A DNA stretch of 33,697 nucleotides from Chloroflexi bacterium HGW-Chloroflexi-9 (GTDB taxonomy: Bacteria > Chloroflexota > Dehalococcoidia > UBA2979): contig PHBR01000018.1 of assembly GCA_002840675.1 (NCBI GenBank), positions 1-33,697 on the forward strand, read 5' to 3'. The position numbers and the translations under genes are program-made. This document shows positions 17,751 to 26,968 of the stretch, piece after piece. The notes under the pieces are model-generated. The model had not been told where the DNA came from. It worked only from the letters and a program-made list of their open reading frames with translations, and did no database searches. The first letter of the stretch is position 1. Each line of letters begins with the position of its first letter.

Positions 17751-17846
17751 GGTCCACCATGCTCACCCGCTATAACGCGGGTCGCGCCCGGCCGTTCGGC
17801 GCAGTGGCGCGGCCTCCGAATACTCCGTTCACGAACCCGCGGTAGC

Positions 17847-19277
17847 ATGGCCGTTATGACGTGGAAGCCAGACGCGGACAGGAGCCGTCGGGGCCCGCTG
17901 GGCGGCGCGTACCGGCGGGTGGATCGCGTGGTATCGAGGGGGCAGGATCGCCTCTTCCGGATCCTCTGGTTCGCCGTGCCGCCGCAGTCGGTGGCGCGGA
18001 ACCTGGACTTTCAGGCGCTGCTCGCCTCCCGGTTTCTGAGCGACCTGGCGCTGCAGGCCCTCTTCTTTGCCGCCCTCATCGCCAGCGCTCGAGGTGGCGG
18101 CACCACCATGCACGCCGCGATCATCTCGGTCGCGTTCCTGCTGCCCGGTGTGCTCCTGGGGCCGTTTGGTGGGGCGGTGGCGGATGCGGTGCCGAAACGG
18201 GTCGCGCTGGTGGGCGCCTACCTGGCGATGGGGCTGCTGACGCTGATCGTGCCGCTGACCAACGGCACCGAGTTCGTGGACATGCTGGTCGTCATCTTTC
18301 TGGTCCGCATCCTGCACCAGGTGTCCCAGCCCGCGGAGGCCTCCGCCGCACCGCTGGTGGCGACCCGCGCGGAACTCGCGTCAGCCAACTCCTTCCTGTC
18401 GCTGGCGTCTTCGGCGGGCGAGGTTGCGGGGAAGGCGCTGCTGGCGCCGCTGGTCGTGCGGTTCTGGGGACTGACGCCGGTCACCACCATGGCCGGGCTG
18501 CTATTCGTCTTCTCGGCGTTCCGAGTGGTGAATTTCCGCCCGGATCACGCCTCCGAACACGCCGGCGCGGAGCGGGCGCCGTTCCGCCTCTTCGGGTTCC
18601 GCGAGGCCGGCAAGTGGCTCCTGCACGAGCCGGGCGCGTTCTGGATGCTCATGCTCGCGGCGATGGCCAGCGCCATCGGCGTGGTGCTGGGGACGCTGGG
18701 CCCGTTGTACGTGAAGGAGGTCCTGTACGTGGACCCGGCGAACGCCTTCTACGTGTTCGCGCCTGCCTCGGTCGGGGTGGTGGGCGGACTGCTGCTCGCG
18801 CCGCTGGCGATCCGGTGGTTCGGGGAGCGTGCAGTCGCCGTGTTCGGCTTTACGGCCGTCTCCATCGCGTTGTCGATGATCGGACAGATCGGCTGGTCGC
18901 TGGGCCTGTTCCGGTGGGTACTGGTGTTCGACGTGCCACGCGTGCCGCCCCTGGTGGAGATGGCGGGCGCACTGTCAGTGGTCGCCGGGCTCGGGATGAC
19001 GCTGGCGGCGGCGGCCACGCAGACCTACATCGGCAAGTACGTCCCGGTGCCGATCCACGGGCGGGTGTTCGCGCTGCTGGGGACGCTGAAGGACGCGCTC
19101 GCGATGCCGCAACTCATCGTGCTCGGCGCGGTCGCCACGAGGGTAGGCGTCGGCACGATGCTGACCGTGGCGCCGATGCTGCTCCTGGTGGTGGCATACA
19201 CGCTCACGCGGGCCTCCGCCGTCTGGCGACGGCCGCGGCGTGAGGAGGCGCTGATCGCGCCGCCGCGCTACGGGTAG
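17847..19277 (+). CDS. MFS transporter
   Basis: LASRFLSDLALQALFFAALI..., LLPGVLLGPFGGAVADAVPKRVALVGAYLAMGLLTL (MFS motif A-like); ATG 17847 (ORF open further upstream). Confidence 0.9.
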   Translation: MAVMTWKPDADRSRRGPLGGAYRRVDRVVSRGQDRLFRILWFAVPPQSVARNLDFQALLASRFLSDLALQALFFAALIASARGGGTTMHAAIISVAFLLPGVLLGPFGGAVADAVPKRVALVGAYLAMGLLTLIVPLTNGTEFVDMLVVIFLVRILHQVSQPAEASAAPLVATRAELASANSFLSLASSAGEVAGKALLAPLVVRFWGLTPVTTMAGLLFVFSAFRVVNFRPDHASEHAGAERAPFRLFGFREAGKWLLHEPGAFWMLMLAAMASAIGVVLGTLGPLYVKEVLYVDPANAFYVFAPASVGVVGGLLLAPLAIRWFGERAVAVFGFTAVSIALSMIGQIGWSLGLFRWVLVFDVPRVPPLVEMAGALSVVAGLGMTLAAAATQTYIGKYVPVPIHGRVFALLGTLKDALAMPQLIVLGAVATRVGVGTMLTVAPMLLLVVAYTLTRASAVWRRPRREEALIAPPRYG

Positions 19278-20335
19278 AGCGGGCCGCGCTCCAGGCCGGT
19301 GGTCTGCGGCAACCCGAACATGATGTTCAGGTTCTGCATGGCGGAGCCGCTCTGGCCCTTCATCAGGTTGTCGATCGACGACATCACCACGGCCCGCTTC
19401 GAGTTCCCCGAGACGAAGACCGACAGGTCGATGTAGTTCGACCCCAGCGGGCCCTTCAGCGTCGGCGGCGAGTCCAGCACGCGCACGAACGGGTGCCCGG
19501 CGTACGCCTCGCGGAACAGGTCCAGCAGGGCCGCGCGGCTCATCGACTGCGTGAGCGTCAGGTGCATGGTGTTGAGGATGCCGCGGGTGGTCCCGAGCAG
19601 GTGCGGGATGAAGTCCACGGTCGCGCCGCCGGCAGCACCGAGGCGACCGAGCGTCATCTCCGCCTCCACCACGTGCTGGTGGTTCAGGACGCGGTACGGC
19701 ACCACGTTGTCGTTCAGGTGGGAGAGGTGCTGCAGCGGCGCGGGCTTCTTGCCGGCGCCAGACGAGCCCGTCAGGCCATCAACGATCACGAACCCATCGT
19801 CCACCAGCCCGCCCCGATAGAGCGGGGCGAGGCCGAGGATGATGCCGACGGCGAAGCAGCCCGGGTTGCCCACCACCGGCGCACCGGCGATCGCCTCCGC
19901 GTTGAGTTCGGAGACGCCGTAGGCGTTCCGGCCCAGGAGGCTCGCCGCGCCGTGGTTGTTGTCCGCGATCGAAGGGTGGCGCTCCGCGTACCGGGCGTAG
20001 TCGTCCGTGCTCGTGAAGCGGAAGTCGCCGGAGTAGTCGATGAAGCGGACACCGCGCGACGTGAGCGACTCCGCGTACTGCTGCGAGACGCGGTCGGGCG
20101 TCGCGAAGATGACCACGTCACAGTCCGCGCCCACCTCGATCGAGTCGGGGGCCTGCACCACCATCTCGCAGCGCCCCGCCAGGTGCGGGTAGACGTCGTC
20201 GATGCGCTTGCCGGCATCGTCGCGGGCGACCAGCGTCGAGAGCTCGAAGTTGGGGTGGGCGAGGAGCAGTTCCAGGATGCCGAGCCCGCCGTAGCCGGTG
20301 GCACCGATCAACTGCGCGCGAATCTTGCCGGCCAT
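19268..20335 (-). CDS. argC: N-acetyl-gamma-glutamyl-phosphate reductase
   Basis: MAGKIRAQLIGATGYGGLGILELLLAHP, VVGNPGCFAVGIILGLAPL (active-site NPGCF), GLTGSSGAGKKP. Confidence 0.95.
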   Translation of the reverse strand: MAGKIRAQLIGATGYGGLGILELLLAHPNFELSTLVARDDAGKRIDDVYPHLAGRCEMVVQAPDSIEVGADCDVVIFATPDRVSQQYAESLTSRGVRFIDYSGDFRFTSTDDYARYAERHPSIADNNHGAASLLGRNAYGVSELNAEAIAGAPVVGNPGCFAVGIILGLAPLYRGGLVDDGFVIVDGLTGSSGAGKKPAPLQHLSHLNDNVVPYRVLNHQHVVEAEMTLGRLGAAGGATVDFIPHLLGTTRGILNTMHLTLTQSMSRAALLDLFREAYAGHPFVRVLDSPPTLKGPLGSNYIDLSVFVSGNSKRAVVMSSIDNLMKGQSGSAMQNLNIMFGLPQTTGLERGPLYP

Positions 20336-20411
20336 CTGTTCCTCCCGCGTCGCTGAGGTTGCCAGTCTAGATTCCGGGCGGCCGAGGCGGTAGCGCGGTA
20401 CCTTCGGACGC

Positions 20412-20936
20412 ATGACCGGCTGGCGCGCCTACCTGGCCCTGGACGACGATGCCCTCCTTGCCCAGTGCGAGGTGGACCGCTTCCGCGCGAGCGGCCCGGG
20501 CGGCCAGCATCGGAACAAGACGGACACCGCCGTGCGCCTCCGCCACCGCCCGTCCGGGCTGGAGGCGACCGCCGTGGAGACGCGCTCCCAGCACGAGAAC
20601 CGCGCGATGGCCCTCAGCCGCCTCCGGGTGGCGCTGGCGGTGGCACTCCGGGAGCCGGTCGACCTGGAGGCGTACGCGCCGCCGGCGGCGCTGGCGGCGA
20701 CTATGCGCGGCGCCCGGATCAGCGTGTCGCAGAAGAACCCCCGGTACCCGGAGGTCGTGGGCGCCGTGTTCGACCTGCTGGAGGCCGCGGGCTGGCGCGT
20801 CTCGGAGGCGGCGGAGGCGCTGCCGGTGAGCACGACCGCCCTCGGGCGGTTCTTGGAGGCCGACCCGGTGCTGTTTCGCGCGGCGAACGCCCGGAGGCAG
20901 GCGCTGGGCCTGCCGCCGCTCCGAGGGCGCGCGTAG
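20412..20936 (+). CDS. Peptide chain release factor-like protein (GGQ domain plus C-terminal extension)
   Basis: CEVDRFRASGPGGQHRNKTDTAVRLRHRPSGLEATAVETRSQHENRAMALSRLRVALA; no RF1/RF2 codon-recognition domain. Confidence 0.9.
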   Translation: MTGWRAYLALDDDALLAQCEVDRFRASGPGGQHRNKTDTAVRLRHRPSGLEATAVETRSQHENRAMALSRLRVALAVALREPVDLEAYAPPAALAATMRGARISVSQKNPRYPEVVGAVFDLLEAAGWRVSEAAEALPVSTTALGRFLEADPVLFRAANARRQALGLPPLRGRA

Positions 20937-21045
20937 GGATTTCCTCAGCCGGTGAAGCGTTTTCTCTGACCCTCGCGTCAGGGTTGCATTGGCGGCGTTA
21001 TAGTGCGCCGGTCATCCGGGCCGCTCACTCGACGAGGAGCCAGCC

Positions 21046-22398
21046 ATGGCCGTAGAAACCTCTCCCCCCGCCGGCGCAGCGGACGCGTCGCCCGAGCCGG
21101 GGCGACGACGGCGCCCCAAGATCTACTACGGCTACTACCTCGTCGGCGCGGCATTCTTCGCGCAGATGATCTCGGCGGGCGCGCAGACCTACGTCGCCGG
21201 CGTCTTCCTGGTGCCGATGACGGAGGACCTGGACTGGACCCGGTCTGACTTCACGCTGGCGCAGACGGTTGGCCGCTTCTTCACTGCGTTCCTGGGAATA
21301 TTCCTCGGGACGCTGGTCGACCGGGGGTATGCGCGGCGGCTGATGTTCGCGGGCGCGACGATCATCGGCGCGGCCGTGTTCACGACCTCGTTCGTCACGG
21401 ACCTGTGGCAGTACATCCTGCTGCGCGGCGTGATCCTGGTCATGGGCGCGGCGATGGTCGGCAACCTGGTCGTCAACGTCACCCTCGCCAAGTGGTGGGT
21501 GGAGAAGCGCGGCCGGATGGTCGGCTTCTCCTCGATGGGTGTCTCCGCCGCCGGCGTGTTCCTGCCGCTCGTCCTCACGCCGATCGTGGACGAGTTCGGC
21601 TGGCGGGCCGGCTGGCGGGTCCTGGCGATCATCGCGTGGGCGCTCCTGTATCCGGCCGCCGCCATGATGCGTGGCACGCCGGAGGAGCAGGGACTGAACC
21701 CGGACGGCAAGACGGACGAGGAGATGGCCAGTCCGGCCGGCGACCGCGTCCGCGCCGACTTCGCGAACTCGCTGACCCGTGGCGAGGCGCTGCGGACGCC
21801 CGCCTTCTACCTAATCGTGCTCGCGTTCGGCGTATCCGGCGTGGGCCTGGGGACGATGCTGTTCACCACGATCCCGTTCACCACGGACGCCGGCTTCAGC
21901 CGCACGTTCGCTTCGCTGATGCTGTCGCTGTTCGTCGCGCTGCCGGCGGCGCTCGTGAAGCCGGCCTGGGGCTGGGGTATGGACCGCGTATCGCCGAAGG
22001 TGCTTGCCGCCTCCAGCTTCGTTGTCGCATCGATCGGTTCGGTGGTAGTCGTCTTCGCCGCGCAGGCGGGCGCCGGGGTGATCCTGGCGCTCGGCTTCAT
22101 CCTGGTAGGCACCGGCCTCGGCGGGCAGATCCCGATCCAGGAAGTGATCTGGGGCTCCTACTTCGGGCGGCGCTACCTGGGTGCCGTGCGGAGCGTGGCG
22201 ATGCCGTTCGCGCTCTTCTTCGGCGCCGGCGGCCCGCAGGCGGTGCAGATCTACTACGACCGGGTGGGCAACTACTACGGTGCGTTCCTGGCAGTCGGAG
22301 CGCTCTGGCTGCTGGCTGCGTGCTTCGTCCTGCTGGTGAAGAAGCCGAACCTACCGCAGCGCATCCTGGACGAACGCGCCGCCGCGGCGGCCCGCTAG
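21046..22398 (+). CDS. MFS transporter (monocarboxylate/OFA-like)
   Basis: KIYYGYYLVGAAFFAQMISAGAQTYVAGVFLVPMTEDLDWTRSDFTLAQTVGRF... 12-TM profile. Confidence 0.92.
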   Translation: MAVETSPPAGAADASPEPGRRRRPKIYYGYYLVGAAFFAQMISAGAQTYVAGVFLVPMTEDLDWTRSDFTLAQTVGRFFTAFLGIFLGTLVDRGYARRLMFAGATIIGAAVFTTSFVTDLWQYILLRGVILVMGAAMVGNLVVNVTLAKWWVEKRGRMVGFSSMGVSAAGVFLPLVLTPIVDEFGWRAGWRVLAIIAWALLYPAAAMMRGTPEEQGLNPDGKTDEEMASPAGDRVRADFANSLTRGEALRTPAFYLIVLAFGVSGVGLGTMLFTTIPFTTDAGFSRTFASLMLSLFVALPAALVKPAWGWGMDRVSPKVLAASSFVVASIGSVVVVFAAQAGAGVILALGFILVGTGLGGQIPIQEVIWGSYFGRRYLGAVRSVAMPFALFFGAGGPQAVQIYYDRVGNYYGAFLAVGALWLLAACFVLLVKKPNLPQRILDERAAAAAR

Positions 22399-22697
22399 GC
22401 GCCCCTGCGAATCGTCGCCGTCAGGCGGTGTGATTCCAGGCGGTCGCGGTAGAGTTCGGCGCGCTCCAGCGGGCAGGTGATCACGTCCGCGCGTCCGTGT
22501 TCGTGCGCCGTCAGCATCACCTCGACCGCCCGCTCCACGGTCAGTTCCGGCACGGACACCAGCAGCGCGCGCACCACATGGTCCATGCTGTTCACATCGT
22601 CGTTGTGGAGCACCACCGTGTATGGCGGCAGCGTCGCCTCGATCGGCCGTTCGGCCGACCGCGTCTCCGCCTCGCGGGTGGGAGCGTCCGAGGTCAT
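22395..22697 (-). CDS. clpS: ATP-dependent Clp protease adaptor ClpS
   Basis: PPYTVVLHNDDVNSMDHVVRALLVSVPELTVERAVEVMLTAHEHGRADVITCPLERAELYRDRL: canonical NDD...MD...AHEHG. Confidence 0.94.
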   Translation of the reverse strand: MTSDAPTREAETRSAERPIEATLPPYTVVLHNDDVNSMDHVVRALLVSVPELTVERAVEVMLTAHEHGRADVITCPLERAELYRDRLESHRLTATIRRGA

Positions 22698-22718
22698 CGT
22701 GTCGCGCTCACGGCCGAC

Positions 22719-23123
22719 TCAGGCGCTCGCGCGCTCCGCGGCGCGTTCGCGGCGGATGGTGCGCCAGGTGGTGAAGAGCGTCCGCGTGCCGACGTACAGC
22801 ACGACCACGCCGAAGATGCGGCTGAGCGTGTCACCATCGAGCAGCCCGGCGACGTAGCCACCGGCGAGGGCGAACGCGATCGCCAGCGGTGTGACCCACT
22901 TCGCGGTCTCCACGTCCACATAGCCGCCCCTGAGGTTCGTGAGCGTGGCGGAGATCGCGGTCGGGATGATCACGACCAGCGAGACGCCCTGCGCGAGGTG
23001 CTGTTCCTTGCCCAAGATGAGGACCATCGCCGGCACGAACAGCGTGCCGCCGCCCACGCCGAGCAGCCCGCTGGCGGCGCCGCCGACGAGACCGATGAGG
23101 GCGACCGCGATCACGTCTCCCAT
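22719..23123 (-). CDS. TSUP (TauE/SafE) half-size membrane protein
   Basis: MGDVIAVALIGLVGGAASGLLGVGGGTLFVPAMVLILG...; about 134 aa with one GLLGVGGGTLFVP motif. Confidence 0.88.
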   Translation of the reverse strand: MGDVIAVALIGLVGGAASGLLGVGGGTLFVPAMVLILGKEQHLAQGVSLVVIIPTAISATLTNLRGGYVDVETAKWVTPLAIAFALAGGYVAGLLDGDTLSRIFGVVVLYVGTRTLFTTWRTIRRERAAERASA

Positions 23124-23128
23124 CGCGG

Positions 23129-23485
23129 TTACCCGAACACCAGCAGGCGAACGCCCACGACGATCAGGAAGATGGCGAAGACCAGCCGCAGTTCGCGGTC
23201 GGGCATCGCGTGCATCACGTGCGCACCGATCTGCGCGCCGACGACCGAGGAGACCGTGAGCGCGGCCGCGAGCGCCCAGTCCACCTCGCCGCGGATGATG
23301 TACTGCGAGACGGCGGCGAGCGCCGCGAAGATCACGATCACCAGCGAGGTGGCGTGCGCGCGGCGCTGGGTGAGTTTCAGCAGGCCGGTGAGCAGGGGCA
23401 CCATCACGGTGCCGCCGCCGATGCCCGTGAGGCCGGACACGAAGCCGCCGACCGTGCCGGTGAAGATCGCGCGCTGTCGGTCCAT
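23129..23485 (-). CDS. TSUP (TauE/SafE) half-size membrane protein
   Basis: MDRQRAIFTGTVGGFVSGLTGIGGGTVMVPLLTGLLKLTQRRAHATSLVIVI...; about 118 aa, one motif (alternative start at 23515). Confidence 0.88.
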   Translation of the reverse strand: MDRQRAIFTGTVGGFVSGLTGIGGGTVMVPLLTGLLKLTQRRAHATSLVIVIFAALAAVSQYIIRGEVDWALAAALTVSSVVGAQIGAHVMHAMPDRELRLVFAIFLIVVGVRLLVFG

Positions 23486-23548
23486 CGGGGTCCTCTCGCC
23501 GGTCACCGGCAGCATGGCGCGCCGGGCGGGGCGTGTCCACCGGGGCGG

Positions 23549-25087
23549 TCAGGCCCGGGGCGTGAGCCGTTCGATGATCGCGCGCCGGAGCACCTTGCCG
23601 TTACGCGTGCGCGGCAGCGGCTCCGACTGGAGCAGGTACTGGTGCGGGCGCTTGTACTCCGCCAGGTGCTGCGCCGCGAACTCCTGGAGCGCGGCGACGT
23701 CCAGGGCGGTGTCCGGCTGCGGGACGACGCACGCGGTCACCAGTGTCTTGCCGGTGTCCACGGCCAGCCCCACCACCGCCACCTCCAGCACGCCGGGCGC
23801 GCCTGACAGCGCGTGCTCGATCTCCACAGGCGACAGCCGGTAGCCGAAGGACTTGATGAGGTCATCGTGGCGGCCGTGGAACCAGACGTAGCCGTCCGTG
23901 TCGATCGAGGCGAGGTCGCCGCCGGTGAACCACTCGCCGCGGAAGACCTCCGCCTGTTCCACCGGCCGGCGCCAGTAGCCCAGCATCAGCCCGGGGTCGG
24001 AGCGGTGCACCGCCAGCAGCCCCACCTGGCCGGGCGGGAGCGGCGTCGTGCTGTCGCTGTCAGCGTCGAGGATCGCGACGCGGCGGCCGGGCTGTGGACG
24101 GCCGGGCGAACCGGCGCGCACCGGAATGGTCGGGCCGCTGGAGATGTACGTGCTGACCTCGGTCATGCCGAGCGATTCGTACATCTCCGTCCCGGCGCGG
24201 GCGCGCCATTCGTCGCGGAGGGTCGGTGGGAGCGGTTCGCCGGCGCAGAGCACGTGGCGGAGGCGGGAGAGGTCGTGCGCCTCCGGCTGCCCGTACTTCA
24301 GCATCTGGCGGTAGACGGTGGGCACGGCGGCGAACACGGTCACGCCGAGGCGCTCCATCAGCGCGGGCCAGCCATCCGCGCCGGAGACGCCTGCCGCCAG
24401 CACGGCGTGCGCGCCCGCCGCCCACGGGTCCATCAGCCCCACGCCCAGCGTGTACGACCAGTTGAGGGTGCCCGCGTGCAGCGTCACGTCGCCGGGCTGG
24501 AAGCCCTGCCACGCCTCGCGCATCATCGCGCGGCCGTACACGGTGCGGTGCGCGTGCAGCACGCCCTTCGGCCGGTCCGTGGTGCCGGAGGTGTAGATGA
24601 GGAACGCCGGGTCTTCCGCATGCGTCTCCGGCAGCGGTCCGTCGCCATCCAGGGCGTCCAGGGCGCTCGCGTCCACCCACGCGCCGGTCGCGCCGGCCAG
24701 GCGCAGGGCAGGCGTCGTGATCGAGGCGGCGGCCTCCGAGTCGGCGGCGAGGAACGCGGCCTCCTCGTCCGTCAGCGCGGGCGAGGCGGGGATGGGGACG
24801 AGGCCCGCGACGGTCGCGCCGAGGAAGGCGAAGGCGTAGTCCGGAGAGTGGGGGAGCCGCACCAGCACGCGGTCGCCGGGGGCGAGACCGCGCGCGAGGA
24901 GCCCGCGCCCGATCCGCTGCACGCGTGTCCACGCCTCGGCTGCCGTCCACGTGTCAGTGTGGCCGTCCTCGTGGACGAAAGTGAAGGCGGGCGCGTGCGC
25001 CCGGGCCGGGTCTTCGGCGCGGTCGCCGAGGCACCAGCGAGCCAGGTTCAGGGGCGGGTTGGAGGCCGGCGTCGCGGGCTGATTCAC
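23549..25087 (-). CDS. AMP-binding acyl-CoA synthetase (benzoate-CoA ligase-like)
   Basis: FLIYTSGTTDRPKGVLHAHR, YESLGMTEVS, YWRRPVEQAEVFRGEWFTGGDLASIDTDGYVWFHGRHDDLIKSFGYRLSPVEIE, LPRTRNGKVLRR. GTG start at 25087. Confidence 0.93.
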   Translation of the reverse strand: MNQPATPASNPPLNLARWCLGDRAEDPARAHAPAFTFVHEDGHTDTWTAAEAWTRVQRIGRGLLARGLAPGDRVLVRLPHSPDYAFAFLGATVAGLVPIPASPALTDEEAAFLAADSEAAASITTPALRLAGATGAWVDASALDALDGDGPLPETHAEDPAFLIYTSGTTDRPKGVLHAHRTVYGRAMMREAWQGFQPGDVTLHAGTLNWSYTLGVGLMDPWAAGAHAVLAAGVSGADGWPALMERLGVTVFAAVPTVYRQMLKYGQPEAHDLSRLRHVLCAGEPLPPTLRDEWRARAGTEMYESLGMTEVSTYISSGPTIPVRAGSPGRPQPGRRVAILDADSDSTTPLPPGQVGLLAVHRSDPGLMLGYWRRPVEQAEVFRGEWFTGGDLASIDTDGYVWFHGRHDDLIKSFGYRLSPVEIEHALSGAPGVLEVAVVGLAVDTGKTLVTACVVPQPDTALDVAALQEFAAQHLAEYKRPHQYLLQSEPLPRTRNGKVLRRAIIERLTPRA

Positions 25088-25122
25088 GCCGCCAGTGTAC
25101 GCGCGGCCTCCGCGCCGCTCAC

Positions 25123-25530
25123 TCAGGCGATCAAGGCGTAGACGAGTCCGGCCAGCGCGAAGCCAAGCACGGCGTACGACGTGTTGATCGCGTACAGCGC
25201 CCACGGGGCCTGCTCGTACACCACGCTCTTGATCGACTCCATCGCCACCACGCCGGCGCCGATGATCAGGCCGACGACCAGACCGTCCACCGGCCCAGTG
25301 CCGCCGGCCCATTCGTAGACCGCGCCGATGACAAGGGTGGAGACGATCCCGGCGATGGCGGTCAGGCCCATCATCGCGGGCGGCGCGCCGGGGTCGTCCG
25401 CGGCCATGCCGCGGAGCGCCATCCAGCGCTTGCCGAAGAGCAACGTGTACCAGAGCGCGCCGAAGGCGAAGTACGCGACTCCGCCGGCGACGGCCGCCAG
25501 GTAGTTCAGATCCGGGGATGCCAGGCCCAT
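25123..25530 (-). CDS. DUF1761 domain-containing membrane protein
   Basis: LNYLAAVAGGVAYFAFGALWYTLLFGKRWMALRGM..., YAINTSYAVLGFALAGLVYALI. Confidence 0.85.
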   Translation of the reverse strand: MGLASPDLNYLAAVAGGVAYFAFGALWYTLLFGKRWMALRGMAADDPGAPPAMMGLTAIAGIVSTLVIGAVYEWAGGTGPVDGLVVGLIIGAGVVAMESIKSVVYEQAPWALYAINTSYAVLGFALAGLVYALIA

Positions 25531-25579
25531 ACGTCCTCCCGCACCCCGCGCCGCAACCACGAGTGTAATCGACGTGCGG

Positions 25580-25915
25580 CTAGTCGAGTCGCTCGAGGAT
25601 CGCGGACATGGAGCCCTTCGACTGTGGGAGGCGAGGGTCCGCGCCGTACGCGTGGACGGCGGTCTGCTTCGCCTCGCACGCGTCGCGGCTGGCGGTCATC
25701 AGCGTGACGCGGCCCTGCGTGTCCACGATGCGCGCGAGGGCAAACGCTTTCTCCGTGCTATAGCCGAAGACCGCGCCCAGCATCTCGATCACGTAGTCGT
25801 AGGTGTGGTCGTTGTCGTCCAGCAGGATCAGTTGCCAGAGCCGGTCGACTTCCGGCGCGATCTCTTCGATGCGGCCGGGGGTGATCGTCGGGCGGGTCGT
25901 GGCGGTGGGGTGCAT
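25580..25915 (-). CDS. ClpS-family adaptor, divergent paralogue
   Basis: LWQLILLDDNDHTYDYVIEMLGAVFGYSTEKAFALARIVDTQGRVTLMTASRDACEAKQTAVHAYGADPRL aligns without gaps to the ClpS core around the NDD and H66 positions. Confidence 0.85.
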   Translation of the reverse strand: MHPTATTRPTITPGRIEEIAPEVDRLWQLILLDDNDHTYDYVIEMLGAVFGYSTEKAFALARIVDTQGRVTLMTASRDACEAKQTAVHAYGADPRLPQSKGSMSAILERLD

Positions 25916-25931
25916 CGGCGTGACCTGGCCG

Positions 25932-26966
25932 CTATTCGTCGACGGCCGGGAGGACGAGCGGCTGCGTGCGCAGGCCGAGGGCGATCGGCCCCGCCCCGCC
26001 GAGGCGCTCGTGCGGGCCCACGCGGACGCGCACCTCGGCGCCGCTGTGCAGGCGGACGTGTAGCACCTGGTCGTGGCCGTAGTACTCGCGGGCGATCACC
26101 TCGCCGCCGATGCCGCCGGCCATGATCTGCAGTTCCTCCGGGCGTACCACCACGGCGACGCGGTCCGCGCCCTCCGGCGCGGGCAGTTCGCCGAAGGGGG
26201 TCTGGACGCGGCCGCCCTGGGCGCGGAGCCGGTAGATATTCGCGTCGCCAATGAAGTCGGCGGCGTGGACGGTGGTGGGGCGCGAGTAGATCTCGTCCGG
26301 GGTGCCGACCTGTTCCACGCGCCCGCGCCACATGAACGCGATCCGGTCCGCGATCGAAAGCGCCTCCTCCTGGTCGTGGGTAACGAGGACGGCGGTGGTG
26401 CCCGCGAGTTTCACGATCTCGCGCACCTCCGCCCGCACGCGCGCGCGGAGTGACGGGTCGAGGTTGGAGAACGGCTCGTCCAGCAGCAGCAGCCGCGGCC
26501 TCGGCGCCAGCGCACGGGCCAGTGCGACGCGCTGCTGCTCGCCGCCGGAGAGCTCGTGCACGGCCCGCTCGCCGAGCGCGCCCAGGCCGGTCAGGTCCAG
26601 TATCTCCGCGACGCGCGCCGCGCGGTCGGGCGCCTTCGACAGGCCATAGGCCACGTTCTCCGCCACGCTCATGTGCGGGAATAGCGCGTAGTCCTGGAAC
26701 ACCATGCCGACGCGCCGCCGCTCCGCGGGGACGAACGCGTCCTCGCCGGCGACGAGGTCGTCGAACAGCCACAGCGAGCCGGAGTCCGGGCGCTCGAACC
26801 CGGCGAGCAGCCGGAGCGACGTGGTCTTGCCGCAGCCGGAGGGCCCGAGGATCGCGAAGAGTTCGCCGGCGTACACCTCCAGCGAGAGGTCGTGCACGGC
26901 GATCGTGTCGCCGAGGCGGCACGAGAGCCCCTGGGCGCGGACGGCGATCCGGAGCGGGTCGGGCAT
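25932..26966 (-). CDS. ABC transporter ATP-binding protein, Fe3+/FbpC-like
   Basis: LGPSGCGKTTSLRLLAGFERPDSG (Walker A), LSGGEQQRVALARALAPRPRLLLLDEPFSNLD. ATG at 26966; the 867 aa ORF is a fusion artefact with the permease frame. Confidence 0.93.
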   Translation of the reverse strand: MPDPLRIAVRAQGLSCRLGDTIAVHDLSLEVYAGELFAILGPSGCGKTTSLRLLAGFERPDSGSLWLFDDLVAGEDAFVPAERRRVGMVFQDYALFPHMSVAENVAYGLSKAPDRAARVAEILDLTGLGALGERAVHELSGGEQQRVALARALAPRPRLLLLDEPFSNLDPSLRARVRAEVREIVKLAGTTAVLVTHDQEEALSIADRIAFMWRGRVEQVGTPDEIYSRPTTVHAADFIGDANIYRLRAQGGRVQTPFGELPAPEGADRVAVVVRPEELQIMAGGIGGEVIAREYYGHDQVLHVRLHSGAEVRVRVGPHERLGGAGPIALGLRTQPLVLPAVDE

Positions 26967-26968
26967 GG

